Below are positions 39,156 through 47,973 of a stretch of DNA of 47,973 nucleotides, piece by piece. Each line of letters starts with the position of its first letter. Within the stretch, counting starts at the first letter, position 1. The translations under genes were made by a program, and so were the position numbers. The notes under the pieces were generated by a model. The model searched no databases, had not been told where the DNA came from, and saw only the letters and a program-made list of their open reading frames with translations. The stretch spans positions 1 through 47,973 of the IMG/VR virus record IMGVR_UViG_3300035698_003703; one strand, written 5' to 3'. The stretch is from a virus.

Positions 39156-41468
39156 ATGGCCGACAACAAACAGGAGTTCTCAACCAAGGTTCCCGACTGG
39201 ACCGAAGGGACGGAGAATGCTGGCGTTGTGCCCGCGACTCCTGAAGAGGTAAATCGGTTCGTCAATCAGGTCTGCTGGGACGAGTGGATGCCAGCGTATC
39301 GATCCTGGCAGCGTCAGGTACAGGAGAACGTCCGCATGGTCTCCGGTAGGCAGTACGATCGGTTCATCGAGAACGTCGGTGAGTTCGTTGACCTGTCGGA
39401 GTATTTCTATCAGGCGGATGAGCAGTGGCGACAGAATCCGACCTTCAACTGGTTGAGTCATTACTACAAGCTGACACTGTCGAAGCTGACCGAGAACCTG
39501 CCTGCGATGGGGTTCATCCCTGCCGGCGCTGACTTCAACGACGCCGTCCTAGCCGAGTTGATGGAGCCGGTGTTCAAGTACGAGTGGCGGCAGATGAAGA
39601 TGCCCCAGAACATGTTCCCGCTCTACGGCTGGGTGATCCTGGCAGGTCGAGCGGTGACCAAAATCAGGTGGGATCCTGACCGTGGGCCTGCCGACGAGTT
39701 CAAGGGGCCAGCGTTCCTCGACTTCCTCGAGGGCAACAGCCTGACGCAACGTGAACTATCCGACGCTCCATATATCAGGAACAACGAGGGTCTGTTCGAG
39801 CCAAACGTGATGCGCGACGAGGGTCTCCCGGTATTTGGTGAGGGGGGCGGGTTCCCCGAGATGGGCGCACCGCATACTGAGCGTGCAGGCGACCTAGCGT
39901 TCGACGTGCTGGCACCAACGAGCGTGATCAGCCCACACGGCCCTGAATGGTTCGAGGACAAGCCTTGGTACACCCATGAATACCTGATGCCGGTAGAGGA
40001 CGTGGAGCGCCGGTTCCCCGAGGCGAAGAACGTGGAGCCCGACGACATCGAGGTGGACGACATCGCCGATATGTGGATGCGGCTCAGTTATGGTGAGAAC
40101 TACGGCATGGCATCGAGCCTGTCGTCCGAATCAGTCGAGCACCTGGAGCGGAAGACACTCCAGGGCTACAAGCGGATACGGGAGCACTGGAGACGGGATG
40201 TCCCTAATCATCCGGTACTGGGCAAAGGCCGGACGATTGTGGTGCCCGTGGCCGATCAGGACGAGGTGTATTACGACGACATCAATCCGTTCTGGGTAGA
40301 CGGGTCGCACGAGGTGACCGTAATGCCGTTCGATGCCTGGGACGGTGTGCTGGTCCCGTTCAGGAACGAAGGCATGAGTGACTTCGAGCAGATGAACCCA
40401 GTGCAACGGGCTCTGAACAGACGTGAGGCAGGCCTGCTTGACGCTGTCGAACACAACGAGCAGCCGATCAGGTGGAGAAACGAGAACACGACACAGGAAG
40501 AAGACGAGCCGAATTTCAACAAGCCAGGCTTCATCGGCGTAGCCAATCTGTCTCCGAACGCCGGACCTCCGATGCACACTGAGCCCGCACCGCAGCTTCC
40601 CGACGCCTCTGTCATACAGGCTGGCAGGCTACGTGAGTGGCTCATGCTGCTCGGTTCGCAGCCGCTAGGTGCAGAGGGTACCCCGGCAACCAAAGACGCT
40701 TCAGGGGAGCTACAGCGCGAGGTACGGTTCGATACCGATCGAGTATGGGGCGCGACAATCAGGCTTCACAGCTACGGCTGGGCTCGGGTAGCCGAGAAGA
40801 TAGGGCAGATCATCGGGTCGTGTATGGATGATTCTAGGGTCGTTACACTGAGCGGTGAGGACAATGCCGCACAGTTCTTGAATATCGGGGGGCAAGTCTT
40901 TCGTGGAAGCGTCCACGCCGTACCCAACCCCGAATCGCAGGTACTCGAGAGCCGCCAGGAGAAGCAGAACAGGATTGCTCAACTGGTACAGACTGTCGGG
41001 ATGCCACCGGAAGTGGCGCTCAAAGCGCTCAACTATCCTGATGTGAACAGAGCGTTGCGCCCCGGTGGTGCAGCAAACTCAATGGCACGTCGTGAGAACG
41101 TCGAATTAATGCTGGGGACACTGTCTCAAGCCCTACCAAAACACGATCACGCCATACACAAACTGGTGCATTTAGAGCAGATGCAGACCGCAGCTTTCAG
41201 GGATGCAGATCCCCAAATCCAACAGCTATTCGGCCTACATGTGATGATGCACGAAGAGATGGAAGTATTGGAAGCGATCCGTCAAGGTCAGTTGGCGATG
41301 AAGGTGCAAGGCGCACTCATGCCACCGCCAGTAGACGAGACGGGTCAACCGACTGGAGGAGGTTCAGCCCAGCCGTTGAACGGTGAAGCGAACGCTGATC
41401 TACAGCGTGGCGCGGGCGCTCCAGGCCAGGCCGACCCTGGCTCGGGACAACTCCAGTTGCAGGCGTAA
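39156..41468 (+). CDS. Portal protein
   Basis: 770 residues from ATG 39156; the 42-residue upstream extension overlaps the RYF gene and is rejected. Large, helical/mixed protein with portal-like segments: SRQEKQNRIAQLVQTVGMPP, ALKALNYPDVNRALRPGG, and a PLYGWVILAGRAVTKIRWDP stretch early. The C-terminal quarter is Gln/Gly/Pro-rich. It should form the dodecameric ring through which DNA is packaged by TerL. Assigned from size, position before scaffold and coat, and these segments. Confidence 0.78.
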   Translation: MADNKQEFSTKVPDWTEGTENAGVVPATPEEVNRFVNQVCWDEWMPAYRSWQRQVQENVRMVSGRQYDRFIENVGEFVDLSEYFYQADEQWRQNPTFNWLSHYYKLTLSKLTENLPAMGFIPAGADFNDAVLAELMEPVFKYEWRQMKMPQNMFPLYGWVILAGRAVTKIRWDPDRGPADEFKGPAFLDFLEGNSLTQRELSDAPYIRNNEGLFEPNVMRDEGLPVFGEGGGFPEMGAPHTERAGDLAFDVLAPTSVISPHGPEWFEDKPWYTHEYLMPVEDVERRFPEAKNVEPDDIEVDDIADMWMRLSYGENYGMASSLSSESVEHLERKTLQGYKRIREHWRRDVPNHPVLGKGRTIVVPVADQDEVYYDDINPFWVDGSHEVTVMPFDAWDGVLVPFRNEGMSDFEQMNPVQRALNRREAGLLDAVEHNEQPIRWRNENTTQEEDEPNFNKPGFIGVANLSPNAGPPMHTEPAPQLPDASVIQAGRLREWLMLLGSQPLGAEGTPATKDASGELQREVRFDTDRVWGATIRLHSYGWARVAEKIGQIIGSCMDDSRVVTLSGEDNAAQFLNIGGQVFRGSVHAVPNPESQVLESRQEKQNRIAQLVQTVGMPPEVALKALNYPDVNRALRPGGAANSMARRENVELMLGTLSQALPKHDHAIHKLVHLEQMQTAAFRDADPQIQQLFGLHVMMHEEMEVLEAIRQGQLAMKVQGALMPPPVDETGQPTGGGSAQPLNGEANADLQRGAGAPGQADPGSGQLQLQA

Positions 41469-41508
41469 CACCAAGGGGAGCCGACCCCCGCATAGGAGCG
41501 AATAGCAA

Positions 41509-42264
41509 ATGGCAACACAGAGCAGAGCACAACTCGAAGCATTGATGGGCATTGCGAGTCCGGGCCTGGTATATGGATTCCATGCACCTGATCCTGGCGC
41601 AGCCGACCTCGACTGGGTGTACTCCGAATCGCTGGTACGGATAGCCCACAACGTGTCGAATCCAGAGGGCTTCACCGAGTTTGTCCTTGACAGCGGCACC
41701 GAGACGGTGACGGCGTCGAGAGACACCTACGCATACGTCCACGGTACAACCGGAGTCTTGACATTCGTTGCGGTAACGAACGGAGCGGACAAGCCGGTCA
41801 TCGGCGGAAGCGGTACGAGCGATATCGTTGACAACTCGCTGTTCCTGGCGAAGTGCGTGAGCGATGCCACTGACATCACCAGCATTACGGATCTCCGACA
41901 ATTCACTGGCAACATTCAGACCCATGCCATTCCGGTTGGATTTGAGACGGCTGATTTGGGTGTCCACAAGTGGGTGCCCCGCGTACACGCCCGTGTGATC
42001 GGACTGGATTCAAGAGTCATCAACGCGCTGGCAGCAGCCAATGCCGGAACAGTGATTCCGTACACAATCGACATGGGTGGAACCGCAACCGAAGTGACAA
42101 ACGCAACGATATCCCATGCTGCTTCAGCAGACCCAGGGGTACGCGATCTCGAAATCTCCGATGGTTTCTTCTACATCAATGAGATGGACGAAATCGACCT
42201 GGAAAGCGCGAAAGAAACCGTTGGTGGTTGCTGCATGGTCACTGTTGTACTCGAGATACTCTAA
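41509..42264 (+). CDS. Tandem paralogue A, probable head decoration protein
   Basis: 251 residues, MATQSRAQLEALMG start, then a beta-rich body with TDLRQFTGNIQTHAIPVGFE, ISHAASADPGVRDLEISDG and a GGCCMVTVVLEIL terminus. The next gene is a clear paralogue. Located between portal and scaffold, where decoration or head-spike genes often lie. TAGGAG precedes the start. No enzymatic motif. Confidence 0.6.
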   Translation: MATQSRAQLEALMGIASPGLVYGFHAPDPGAADLDWVYSESLVRIAHNVSNPEGFTEFVLDSGTETVTASRDTYAYVHGTTGVLTFVAVTNGADKPVIGGSGTSDIVDNSLFLAKCVSDATDITSITDLRQFTGNIQTHAIPVGFETADLGVHKWVPRVHARVIGLDSRVINALAAANAGTVIPYTIDMGGTATEVTNATISHAASADPGVRDLEISDGFFYINEMDEIDLESAKETVGGCCMVTVVLEIL

Positions 42265-43016
42265 TGGCTACCCAAAGCAGGGCACAACTAGAAGCCCTAA
42301 TGGGCAACGCGACCGAGGGCGTCGTGTATGGATTCCATGCGCCCGACCCCGGTAACAGCCTGACGCTGACGTATTCGGAGTCACTGGTACGGCTTGAGAA
42401 CGGATCGGCCAATCCACCGGGGCTGAAGGAATACCGACTTGCCGCTGGTACCAATGTGTGTACGGCGTCGAGAGACACGTATGCGTATGTGGATGGCACG
42501 ACAGGCGCAATCGGGTTCCAAGAGGTAGCACTGAACGCCGTGAAGCCGGTGATCGGTGGCCCTGGTGACAACGACATCGCAGCCAGATCGATCTTCTTGG
42601 CGAAGGTAGTGACTGACGCGAGTTGGATTGCGAGCATTACCGATCTCAGGCAGTTCACCGGGAATGTCCAGACTCACGCTATTCCTGTTGGGTTCGAGAC
42701 AGCGGATGTGGGCGCTCACTACTGGGTGCCGCGTGTACATGCTCGCGTACTCGGGTTGGACTCACGGGTCATCAATGCGCTAGCAGCAACCGACGCCGGG
42801 ACAGTGGTCCCGTACGTGGTTGATATGGGCGGGACAGCTACCGAGGTCACCAATGCGACAATCTCGCACGCCGCCTCTGCAGCCATCGCTACCCGCGACC
42901 TCGAGCTGACTGGCGGTCAGTTCTACATCAACGAGATGGATGAAATCTATCTCCTGAGTGCAAAGGCTACCGCAGGCGGATGTTGCATGGTCACCCTGAT
43001 ACTTGAAATACTCTAG
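42264..43016 (+). CDS. Tandem paralogue B, probable head decoration protein
   Basis: 250 residues, same opening (MATQSRAQLEALMG) and C-terminal core (RVINALAATDAGTVVPYVVD, GGCCMVTLILEIL) as the preceding gene. It differs mainly in the surface-like middle. Starts on the last base of the upstream stop (TAATG). A recent-looking tandem duplication that has diverged. Confidence 0.65.
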   Translation: MATQSRAQLEALMGNATEGVVYGFHAPDPGNSLTLTYSESLVRLENGSANPPGLKEYRLAAGTNVCTASRDTYAYVDGTTGAIGFQEVALNAVKPVIGGPGDNDIAARSIFLAKVVTDASWIASITDLRQFTGNVQTHAIPVGFETADVGAHYWVPRVHARVLGLDSRVINALAATDAGTVVPYVVDMGGTATEVTNATISHAASAAIATRDLELTGGQFYINEMDEIYLLSAKATAGGCCMVTLILEIL

Positions 43017-43032
43017 GAGGGATTGAATACCT

Positions 43033-44157
43033 ATGGCTGACGACAACACGGAACTCGCCACCATGCTCGCCGACGATGATGTCGATGAGAATGAGGAGAA
43101 TGGATCGGAAGAAGAACTTGATCCCCTAGCCAAAGCATCGGCTGATCTCCGCTCCGAGTCCGACGATGAGCTTGAAGATGAAGACGGCTTGCCGCCTGAC
43201 AAGGAAGAAGAGGACGACGTTGAAGATGACATGGATGATCTGTTCGAGGAAGAGGATGATAAAAAGGGCGAGAAGGAAGACGACAGTCTGACCCTGACCG
43301 TCCCACCGCATCCGAACGACGAACGGAACAGCGCGGCACGGAAGTCAATGGATCTCGATGGGCTTGATCAGCCCACGCATGATCTAATCCAGGGCCATAT
43401 CAAGCGCAGTCAGAAGCTCGGTACGGTAGAGAAGCAACTCGAAACAGCGCAGGAACATGAGACCGCTGCGATGTTCGTGAACGACCAGCCGCTTGCGGCT
43501 ATGCTGTACATGGAACACGAAGACGCCCAGTCCGACAATCCCGCTGGCTACAGCGCAAAGTATGTCGAGAACTGGTTGCAGAGACATCCGAAAGAAGGCA
43601 TGGATCTGATGAGCAGCGTGTACCATGAGGACGACGAAGCGATTGATCCTGCTACGCTGGAGAGGACAGCCAAGCTGGCCCGTAAGGAAGCGAAACAGGA
43701 AATCAATGATGGTCTCAGGAGTCAACAGCAGAACACGGCACAGCAGCGGTACTTCACCGAAATCCATGACGTTGTCGGTCAAGCGGCTGACACTTTAGAC
43801 TTGGACGAGGACGACCGTACCGATTTGCTTGCGAACGCTGCGAGGCGGATCAAATCCGCGATGACAGCACGGGTGCGAAAGGGTCAAGACGAACGTCTCC
43901 CAAAAGCCCAGTTGCTCGAGCTTGTCCAGGCAGCAGCCGTTAGGTTTGGCGGCAAACGCCGTGACGAAAAGAAAAAGGAGAAGCCGGAAGACACGGCCAA
44001 AAAATTCAAACGCAAGGCAGACACCGCGAAGAAACACCGCAAGGTAAGTGGCGGGCGTCCTGCTGCTGCCGACCTGAGCGACCGGAGTGGAAGTACCAAG
44101 GGTGCCGTTGGCATCATTGCAGCTTCGGACCAGATGCTCGGTAGGAAAAAGAAATAG
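43033..44157 (+). CDS. Scaffolding protein
   Basis: 374 residues; GGAGGGATTG upstream. The N-terminus is strongly acidic (EEEDDVEDDMDDLFEEEDD), the middle is helical, and the C-terminus is Lys/Arg-rich (KKFKRKADTAKKHRKVSGG), a charge pattern typical of phage scaffolds that bind coat through a basic C-terminus. It lies directly before the coat gene. No protease domain is visible. Confidence 0.72.
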   Translation: MADDNTELATMLADDDVDENEENGSEEELDPLAKASADLRSESDDELEDEDGLPPDKEEEDDVEDDMDDLFEEEDDKKGEKEDDSLTLTVPPHPNDERNSAARKSMDLDGLDQPTHDLIQGHIKRSQKLGTVEKQLETAQEHETAAMFVNDQPLAAMLYMEHEDAQSDNPAGYSAKYVENWLQRHPKEGMDLMSSVYHEDDEAIDPATLERTAKLARKEAKQEINDGLRSQQQNTAQQRYFTEIHDVVGQAADTLDLDEDDRTDLLANAARRIKSAMTARVRKGQDERLPKAQLLELVQAAAVRFGGKRRDEKKKEKPEDTAKKFKRKADTAKKHRKVSGGRPAAADLSDRSGSTKGAVGIIAASDQMLGRKKK

Positions 44158-44167
44158 GAGCTAGGTT

Positions 44168-45487
44168 ATGGCTACTTTCAACACTGCTGCGGCAGATGCG
44201 ATGCTGAAGATCAGGTACCAAGATCCCATGTTCGACGGGGTTGTTGGTCACTCGAAGGTGTTGGATCTGTTCACCCAGAACAGCAACGTGAAGTCTGGGC
44301 CGCAGGGCAAATACATCGAACTGTCGGAGATGTTCGGGTACAACGAGGGAATCGGCGCTCGTAGTGAGAACGGTTTCCTCCCGGTGCCTGGCAACCCGAC
44401 GTTCACCAACGGTAGGGTCACCTTGAAAAAGAACCTTGCCGTAGCACAAATGACCAGAAATATCATGGCGAATGCCGTGAAGTCGAAGGCCGCGTTCGCC
44501 GGCTGGGCTGACGTGGAACTGACCAAGACCGAGAAGGGTCTGCGGTACGACCTCGACCGGCAAGCCATCGGGTACGGATCAGGTATTCTGTGCCGCGTGG
44601 ACACTGGCACCATCGATGCCTCGCTCGAGATCGATGCGCCTTACGGCATGGCGTCCGATACCAAAGGCTGGCTGCCGGGACTGAGGCGCGGTATGAGTAT
44701 CGTGTTTGGTCCGAACGCTGACGGCACAGGACTCCGCTCCGCTGGAGCGTCACGCACCATCCTGTCAGTGGACAAAGCCGGCAACGCGAATGGCGGGCTC
44801 CTGACGTTGGATAGTGCGCCGCCTGCCGATGTCGCGAATAGCGATTACATCTGGCGTGGTGACGACCTGGGCAACAATGCCCCTGAGAGCGGCACCGATG
44901 TCGAGATGATGGGTCTCTTGGGAATGATCGATGACGGGACATACCTCACGATCATGCAGAACATCTCGAGGGACGACTTCGACGAGTGGAAGGCACAGGC
45001 GGTAGACGCGAGTGCGGCTCCTTACAGCGGCAACGCTGAAGAGGTTCTGTTCATGCGGATGGCCGACGACGCCGACGAACTCGGCAACGGCAACATCACC
45101 CACTTCCTCTGCTCGAAGGGCACCTACCGGAACTCCTTCATTCAGGCGCAGACGCAGTTGGGGTACGGCTCGATGACTGGGCCGCGCAGCATGGAACTAG
45201 GAACAAAGGGAATCAAAATCTGGCTCGGCGACAGGCTGGTTGAGTTGCGGTCAGAGCCGAAGATCCCCATCGGGTTCATCTTCGGGCTCGATACCTCTAC
45301 CCTGTGGCGCTACCACTTGAGTGGGTTCGAGTGGGACGACACGACAGGCGCGATCTGGAAGCAGGTAGCTGTGGGTGCGGGCATCAAGGACGCCTGGTAC
45401 GCCTACGGTCGCACTGAGATGGAACTCGGCTGTACCATGCCGCAACAGAACGTCGTTGCGACAGGAGTGGACGAGACAGTCTCGTAA
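44168..45487 (+). CDS. Major capsid protein (HK97-fold, P22-like type)
   Basis: 439 residues; AGGAGCTAGGTT precedes the start. The opening ATFNTAAADAMLKIRYQD and the helical/beta pattern (FTNGRVTLKKNLAVAQMTRN, ALVAR-like loop segments) resemble P22-type coat proteins of environmental phages. It follows the scaffold gene and is followed by a strong stem-loop. The most abundant virion protein if correct; no cleavage site for a maturation protease is obvious. Confidence 0.8.
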   Translation: MATFNTAAADAMLKIRYQDPMFDGVVGHSKVLDLFTQNSNVKSGPQGKYIELSEMFGYNEGIGARSENGFLPVPGNPTFTNGRVTLKKNLAVAQMTRNIMANAVKSKAAFAGWADVELTKTEKGLRYDLDRQAIGYGSGILCRVDTGTIDASLEIDAPYGMASDTKGWLPGLRRGMSIVFGPNADGTGLRSAGASRTILSVDKAGNANGGLLTLDSAPPADVANSDYIWRGDDLGNNAPESGTDVEMMGLLGMIDDGTYLTIMQNISRDDFDEWKAQAVDASAAPYSGNAEEVLFMRMADDADELGNGNITHFLCSKGTYRNSFIQAQTQLGYGSMTGPRSMELGTKGIKIWLGDRLVELRSEPKIPIGFIFGLDTSTLWRYHLSGFEWDDTTGAIWKQVAVGAGIKDAWYAYGRTEMELGCTMPQQNVVATGVDETVS

Positions 45488-45512
45488 TCACTGAAGGTTG
45501 AACTATATCTGG

Positions 45513-45539
45513 CGTGGGGGAGAATCTCACTCCCCCACG
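45513..45539 (+). terminator. Strong stem-loop after coat gene
   Basis: Perfect 10-bp stem CGTGGGGGAG / CTCCCCCACG with a 7-base loop, 26 bases after the coat stop. No U-tract follows, and the next gene starts 28 bases downstream, so partial termination or 3'-end protection of the coat mRNA is more likely than full termination. Confidence 0.6.
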
Positions 45540-45566
45540 GAGTGCCAATGGCACGGGGGATGAACA

Positions 45567-46502
45567 ATGGGACAGACCACGATGCGGAACATCCAGCGTC
45601 GGACGTTGGAGCAGAAGGAAGACATCAACCTCGCGGATGACGCATATATCCGCTTCGGTGGCACCACCGATCGAGGTAGCACAGGAGACGCACACTTCGG
45701 CTGGGACGGCAGCAACTTCATAATGAAGCCGTCAACAGACGACACGGGCTCGTTCGTGATCGGTGACGGTACGACCGACATGGACGTACAGATATTCATG
45801 GGCGACACCAGCAACTACTGGCTGTTCAATGTCGGTGATCAGAAGCTCTACTGCGCTGCGACACCTGCAGGAGAGAACGCCCGAACACTTCAATTCGACA
45901 TTGAGCCTACCGGCGCAGAGATACGGCGTGGGGTGATTCAGGTAGAGATGTGGCGGTCTTCGAGTTTTGATTGGGCTGGTAGCCCTGACGTTGCTTTCAA
46001 GAGCGAAATCAACTCTTCTGCCGCCAACGCCTCTGGTGGTGCGATACGCAGTATCGACACGACCGCTCGGAATCGCGGCGATGACATGACCTGGATTCAC
46101 GGTATTCACGCTGGCGTCAGGAACGACAGCGGCAGTACCTGTCCAGAACTGATCGGCCTCAGTACGCGGGTCGAGAACTACGGTGTGATGGCGACCCAGA
46201 TGATGGGTATTGATGTCAACATGTCATGCGAGAACGACGATGGTGCTGGCGCGAAGATCGGCATACAGGTTCGCAACACCGACGCATCGGCACGGACAGC
46301 GGTGGACGACGTGCTGAAGATCAGTCACACATCAACAAACGGATTCACGAATCTGTTCAACTTCGCGGCAGCAACCGGGGATTGTGTCGCTGCGGGTTCA
46401 CTGGACGACAGCGCTACCGCCGACATCCAGTGCGACTATCGCATAACGTGCGTTATCAACGGCACGACCTTCTACATCCCTGGATACGACACGATAGTAT
46501 AG
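45567..46502 (+). CDS. Virion-associated beta-rich protein
   Basis: 311 residues. Low-complexity beta strands (DDAYIRFGGTTDRGSTGDAH, VGDQKLYCAATPAGENART) and a terminal CVINGTTFYIPGYDTIV segment, whose YIP-type ending is common in phage structural proteins carrying a receptor- or head-binding C-terminal domain. Placed right after the coat gene. GGGGGATGAACA may serve as a ribosome site. Confidence 0.55.
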   Translation: MGQTTMRNIQRRTLEQKEDINLADDAYIRFGGTTDRGSTGDAHFGWDGSNFIMKPSTDDTGSFVIGDGTTDMDVQIFMGDTSNYWLFNVGDQKLYCAATPAGENARTLQFDIEPTGAEIRRGVIQVEMWRSSSFDWAGSPDVAFKSEINSSAANASGGAIRSIDTTARNRGDDMTWIHGIHAGVRNDSGSTCPELIGLSTRVENYGVMATQMMGIDVNMSCENDDGAGAKIGIQVRNTDASARTAVDDVLKISHTSTNGFTNLFNFAAATGDCVAAGSLDDSATADIQCDYRITCVINGTTFYIPGYDTIV

Positions 46503-46541
46503 GGAGAAATCATTGAAACTGACGCATAACCAGGAGGGGAT

Positions 46542-46889
46542 ATGTTGTTGTCGATCATGGAACGGTTGGTAGTTATGAACCTACTGCCGCGACAGGGGAA
46601 CGTTACCACCCTACGGCTCATCAAAGAGACTGAGAGTATGGTGGGATTCACCGACGAAGAGCTTGCCAAATTGAACTTCGTCCAAGGACCGAAAAGCATG
46701 AACTGGGACGACAAGGACAAGGATGGCAACGCGACAGTAGTGCCGGTAGATGTAGAACTCGGCCCGACAGCAATTGGCCTCATCAAGGATGCGCTCAGGA
46801 AGAAGGAAAAGGCGAGCGAACTCGCGATGGACGAGTTGCCTCTCTACGACCGTATGATGGAGGATAATGATGGCAAAGAAGACAGCTAA
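46542..46889 (+). CDS. Conserved small phage protein
   Basis: 115 residues; AGGAGGGGAT upstream. RLVVMNLLPRQGNVTTLRLI, then ETESMVGFTDEELAKLNF, is a small protein type seen in other phages (LP-x-GN-x-TTLRL). Function unknown. Acidic C-terminus. Confidence 0.62.
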   Translation: MLLSIMERLVVMNLLPRQGNVTTLRLIKETESMVGFTDEELAKLNFVQGPKSMNWDDKDKDGNATVVPVDVELGPTAIGLIKDALRKKEKASELAMDELPLYDRMMEDNDGKEDS

Positions 46890-47013
46890 GAAGGCAACCA
46901 AGAAGGTTGCTCCGGTAAAGGCTGCTCCGGTGGAGGCTGGACCTCCCGGTAAGGGCGAAGATACTGAGCCTACCTCCCACGAACTCAGGATGGCGCATGT
47001 TCCTGCCTCCTGA
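46870..47013 (+). CDS. Lys/Ala-rich small basic protein (47 aa)
   Basis: ATG 46870 follows GGAGGATAATG; it overlaps the previous gene by 20 bases and the next by 17. The product opens MAKKTAKKATKKVAPVKAAP, a histone-H1-like basic repeat. It may bind DNA or capsid surfaces. Too short for the usual gene length cut-offs. Confidence 0.55.
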   Translation: MAKKTAKKATKKVAPVKAAPVEAGPPGKGEDTEPTSHELRMAHVPAS

Positions 47014-47626
47014 ACTCCAAGAACTCCTTGGCGATCTCAGGGGGCAGGAGCCGCCCAGGGAAGATGTGTTGCGGCGGTTGCGTGACATCAATGGCAACTA
47101 CCGCATCACATGGACCTGGCCTACGCCTGACCGGATCATCAACAGCGAGACGGTGTTCGGCAGGACAGGTCTTTATTGGCTGCATGAAGTGCGGCCGGGA
47201 AACAAGTACGACGAACTGCGGAAAGCCGCAGGAGATGCGCGGCTGCAGCGGTTCGAGAAGTTCGGTGACGACCGCAAGATCAGGAGCCCCGGTATCCCCG
47301 CACAGTGCGAGGACATGATGAAGGGGTACTACGGTGTCGGTCAGTGGCCGAGATACGTTGACAATGGAGTGCCGCCGTTCGGTTCAGAGAGGTTCTTCGA
47401 GGAACTGATCGAGGGCGAGAAGACGTTCAAAGTAGAAAAGGCGAGACTAGAGAAGGAGGCTGCGCTCGACGGTACCGCCGATGAACAGATAACCGAAGAG
47501 AGCGATGTGAACCCCGAGTTCCGGCAGCACATCCGTGATGTCGCCGAGGAGTTTTACCCCTACGTCTGTAAGGGCCGTCGTGACTTCAAATCCGCAGCCA
47601 TCCCAAAGGAGGGAATTGATGCCTGA
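46997..47626 (+). CDS. Hypothetical virion-region protein
   Basis: 209 residues. Helical and charged with a Tyr/Trp-rich middle (RITWTWPTPDRIINSETV, GYYGVGQWPRYVDNG). Small head proteins of this size follow the coat gene in podovirus-like genomes, but no family was recognised. The stop overlaps the junction gene by 8 bases. Confidence 0.5.
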   Translation: MFLPPELQELLGDLRGQEPPREDVLRRLRDINGNYRITWTWPTPDRIINSETVFGRTGLYWLHEVRPGNKYDELRKAAGDARLQRFEKFGDDRKIRSPGIPAQCEDMMKGYYGVGQWPRYVDNGVPPFGSERFFEELIEGEKTFKVEKARLEKEAALDGTADEQITEESDVNPEFRQHIRDVAEEFYPYVCKGRRDFKSAAIPKEGIDA

Positions 47627-47973
47627 GAGAACTGGCAATGTGTACGTCGATCCCGATTCACGCGCCACCAAAGATCCTGTGACCGGAAAATACACGAAAC
47701 GACCGAGAGAAGACCTGCGCGAAGCGAATCCGCAGAACGTTATCCTGTCTGAGTTCAAGGGAACCGGACGTGCCAAGCAGAAATACGGACCTGGGGTGCT
47801 GGACGAGACGGCCGAGAAACGCGCTCTAAGGGCCGAGAAGGACGCGCTGTCACTGGCGGCCGCTGCAGGTGCCGATGTGTCCACAGAGGCCGAACTACTG
47901 CGTCAGCGGCAGGCTGAGTTGGATGCTGCTCCTCCGGTGAGTACGGACTTGAAGGAACCGGAGCCTGAACCGC
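47619..47973 (+). CDS. 5' part of junction-spanning virion-region protein
   Basis: ATG 47619, with GGAGGGAATTG just upstream. The frame runs to the contig end and continues at position 1; the last 127 bases duplicate 1-127. The opening MPERTGNVYVDPDSRATKD is hydrophilic. Joined length is 187 residues. See 1-336 for the rest. Confidence 0.85.
   Translation, partial: MPERTGNVYVDPDSRATKDPVTGKYTKRPREDLREANPQNVILSEFKGTGRAKQKYGPGVLDETAEKRALRAEKDALSLAAAAGADVSTEAELLRQRQAELDAAPPVSTDLKEPEPEP
47847..47973. repeat. Contig-end overlap (right copy)
   Basis: Identical to 1-127. Trimming one copy gives a circle of 47,846 bp. Confidence 0.93.

Overview
The window is an apparently complete genome of a tailed double-stranded DNA phage (a metagenome-style contig), not a bacterial chromosome. 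The first 127 bases (1-127) are identical to the last 127 (47847-47973), as expected when an assembler opens a circular or circularly permuted molecule, so the unique genome is about 47,846 bp. One gene is cut by the contig ends (47619 to the end, continued at 1-336). The host cannot be read from the sequence. Promoter-like sites are sigma70-type, genes are very densely packed with many ATGA/GTGA stop-start overlaps, and no tRNA, CRISPR array, IS element or integrase was seen.

Layout. (1) A leftward early operon, 24295 down to 18310 (17 genes, minus strand): a C5-cytosine methyltransferase, an SSB-like protein with an acidic DDDDLPF tail, a VRR-NUC nuclease, an HNH nuclease, a beta-class DNA methyltransferase and many small phage proteins. 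It ends at an intrinsic terminator (18204-18234). (2) A rightward early operon, 24412-29362: an excisionase/MerR-type HTH protein, a winged-helix replication initiator whose gene carries two blocks of 12-bp iterons (candidate origin), a DnaB-type helicase core and many small genes, including 18- and 37-residue ones. The two operons diverge from back-to-back promoters at 24325-24405. (3) A short leftward regulatory cassette, 30125-29372: zinc-ribbon microprotein, LPD29-domain protein and Cro-like HTH, with its own promoter and a perfect 14-bp palindrome in the spacer. (4) The rightward packaging and late region, 30237 through the contig junction to 17872: terminase small subunit; terminase large subunit interrupted by a LAGLIDADG intein with an unusual Pro first residue; small membrane proteins; a promoter plus inverted repeat at 34966-35040; head-decoration and fibre genes; portal; two tandem paralogues; scaffold; major capsid protein; head-tail connector and tail-hub proteins; a tail fibre; two internal-virion-type proteins; a 1863-residue polyvalent ejection protein; and a probable lysis/membrane cluster ending at a UUCG-loop terminator (17876-17895).

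The gene set (portal, scaffold, coat, beta-propeller-like hub, ejection-type proteins, giant polyvalent protein, no tape measure or sheath) suggests podovirus-like morphology. No DNA polymerase, primase or phage RNA polymerase was recognised, so replication probably uses the host polymerase recruited by the initiator and helicase, and transcription the host RNA polymerase. The methyltransferases probably protect phage DNA from restriction.

Most notable observations: the Pro1 TerL intein; the iterons inside the initiator gene; an in-frame UGA splitting a lipoprotein signal from the DUF5675 protein; an ART-like cassette bounded by 35-bp direct repeats in the giant ejection gene; the LPD29 regulatory cassette; and a 164-nt overprinted, Arg-rich methyltransferase tail. 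All functional names are from reading motifs by eye; no database search was run.
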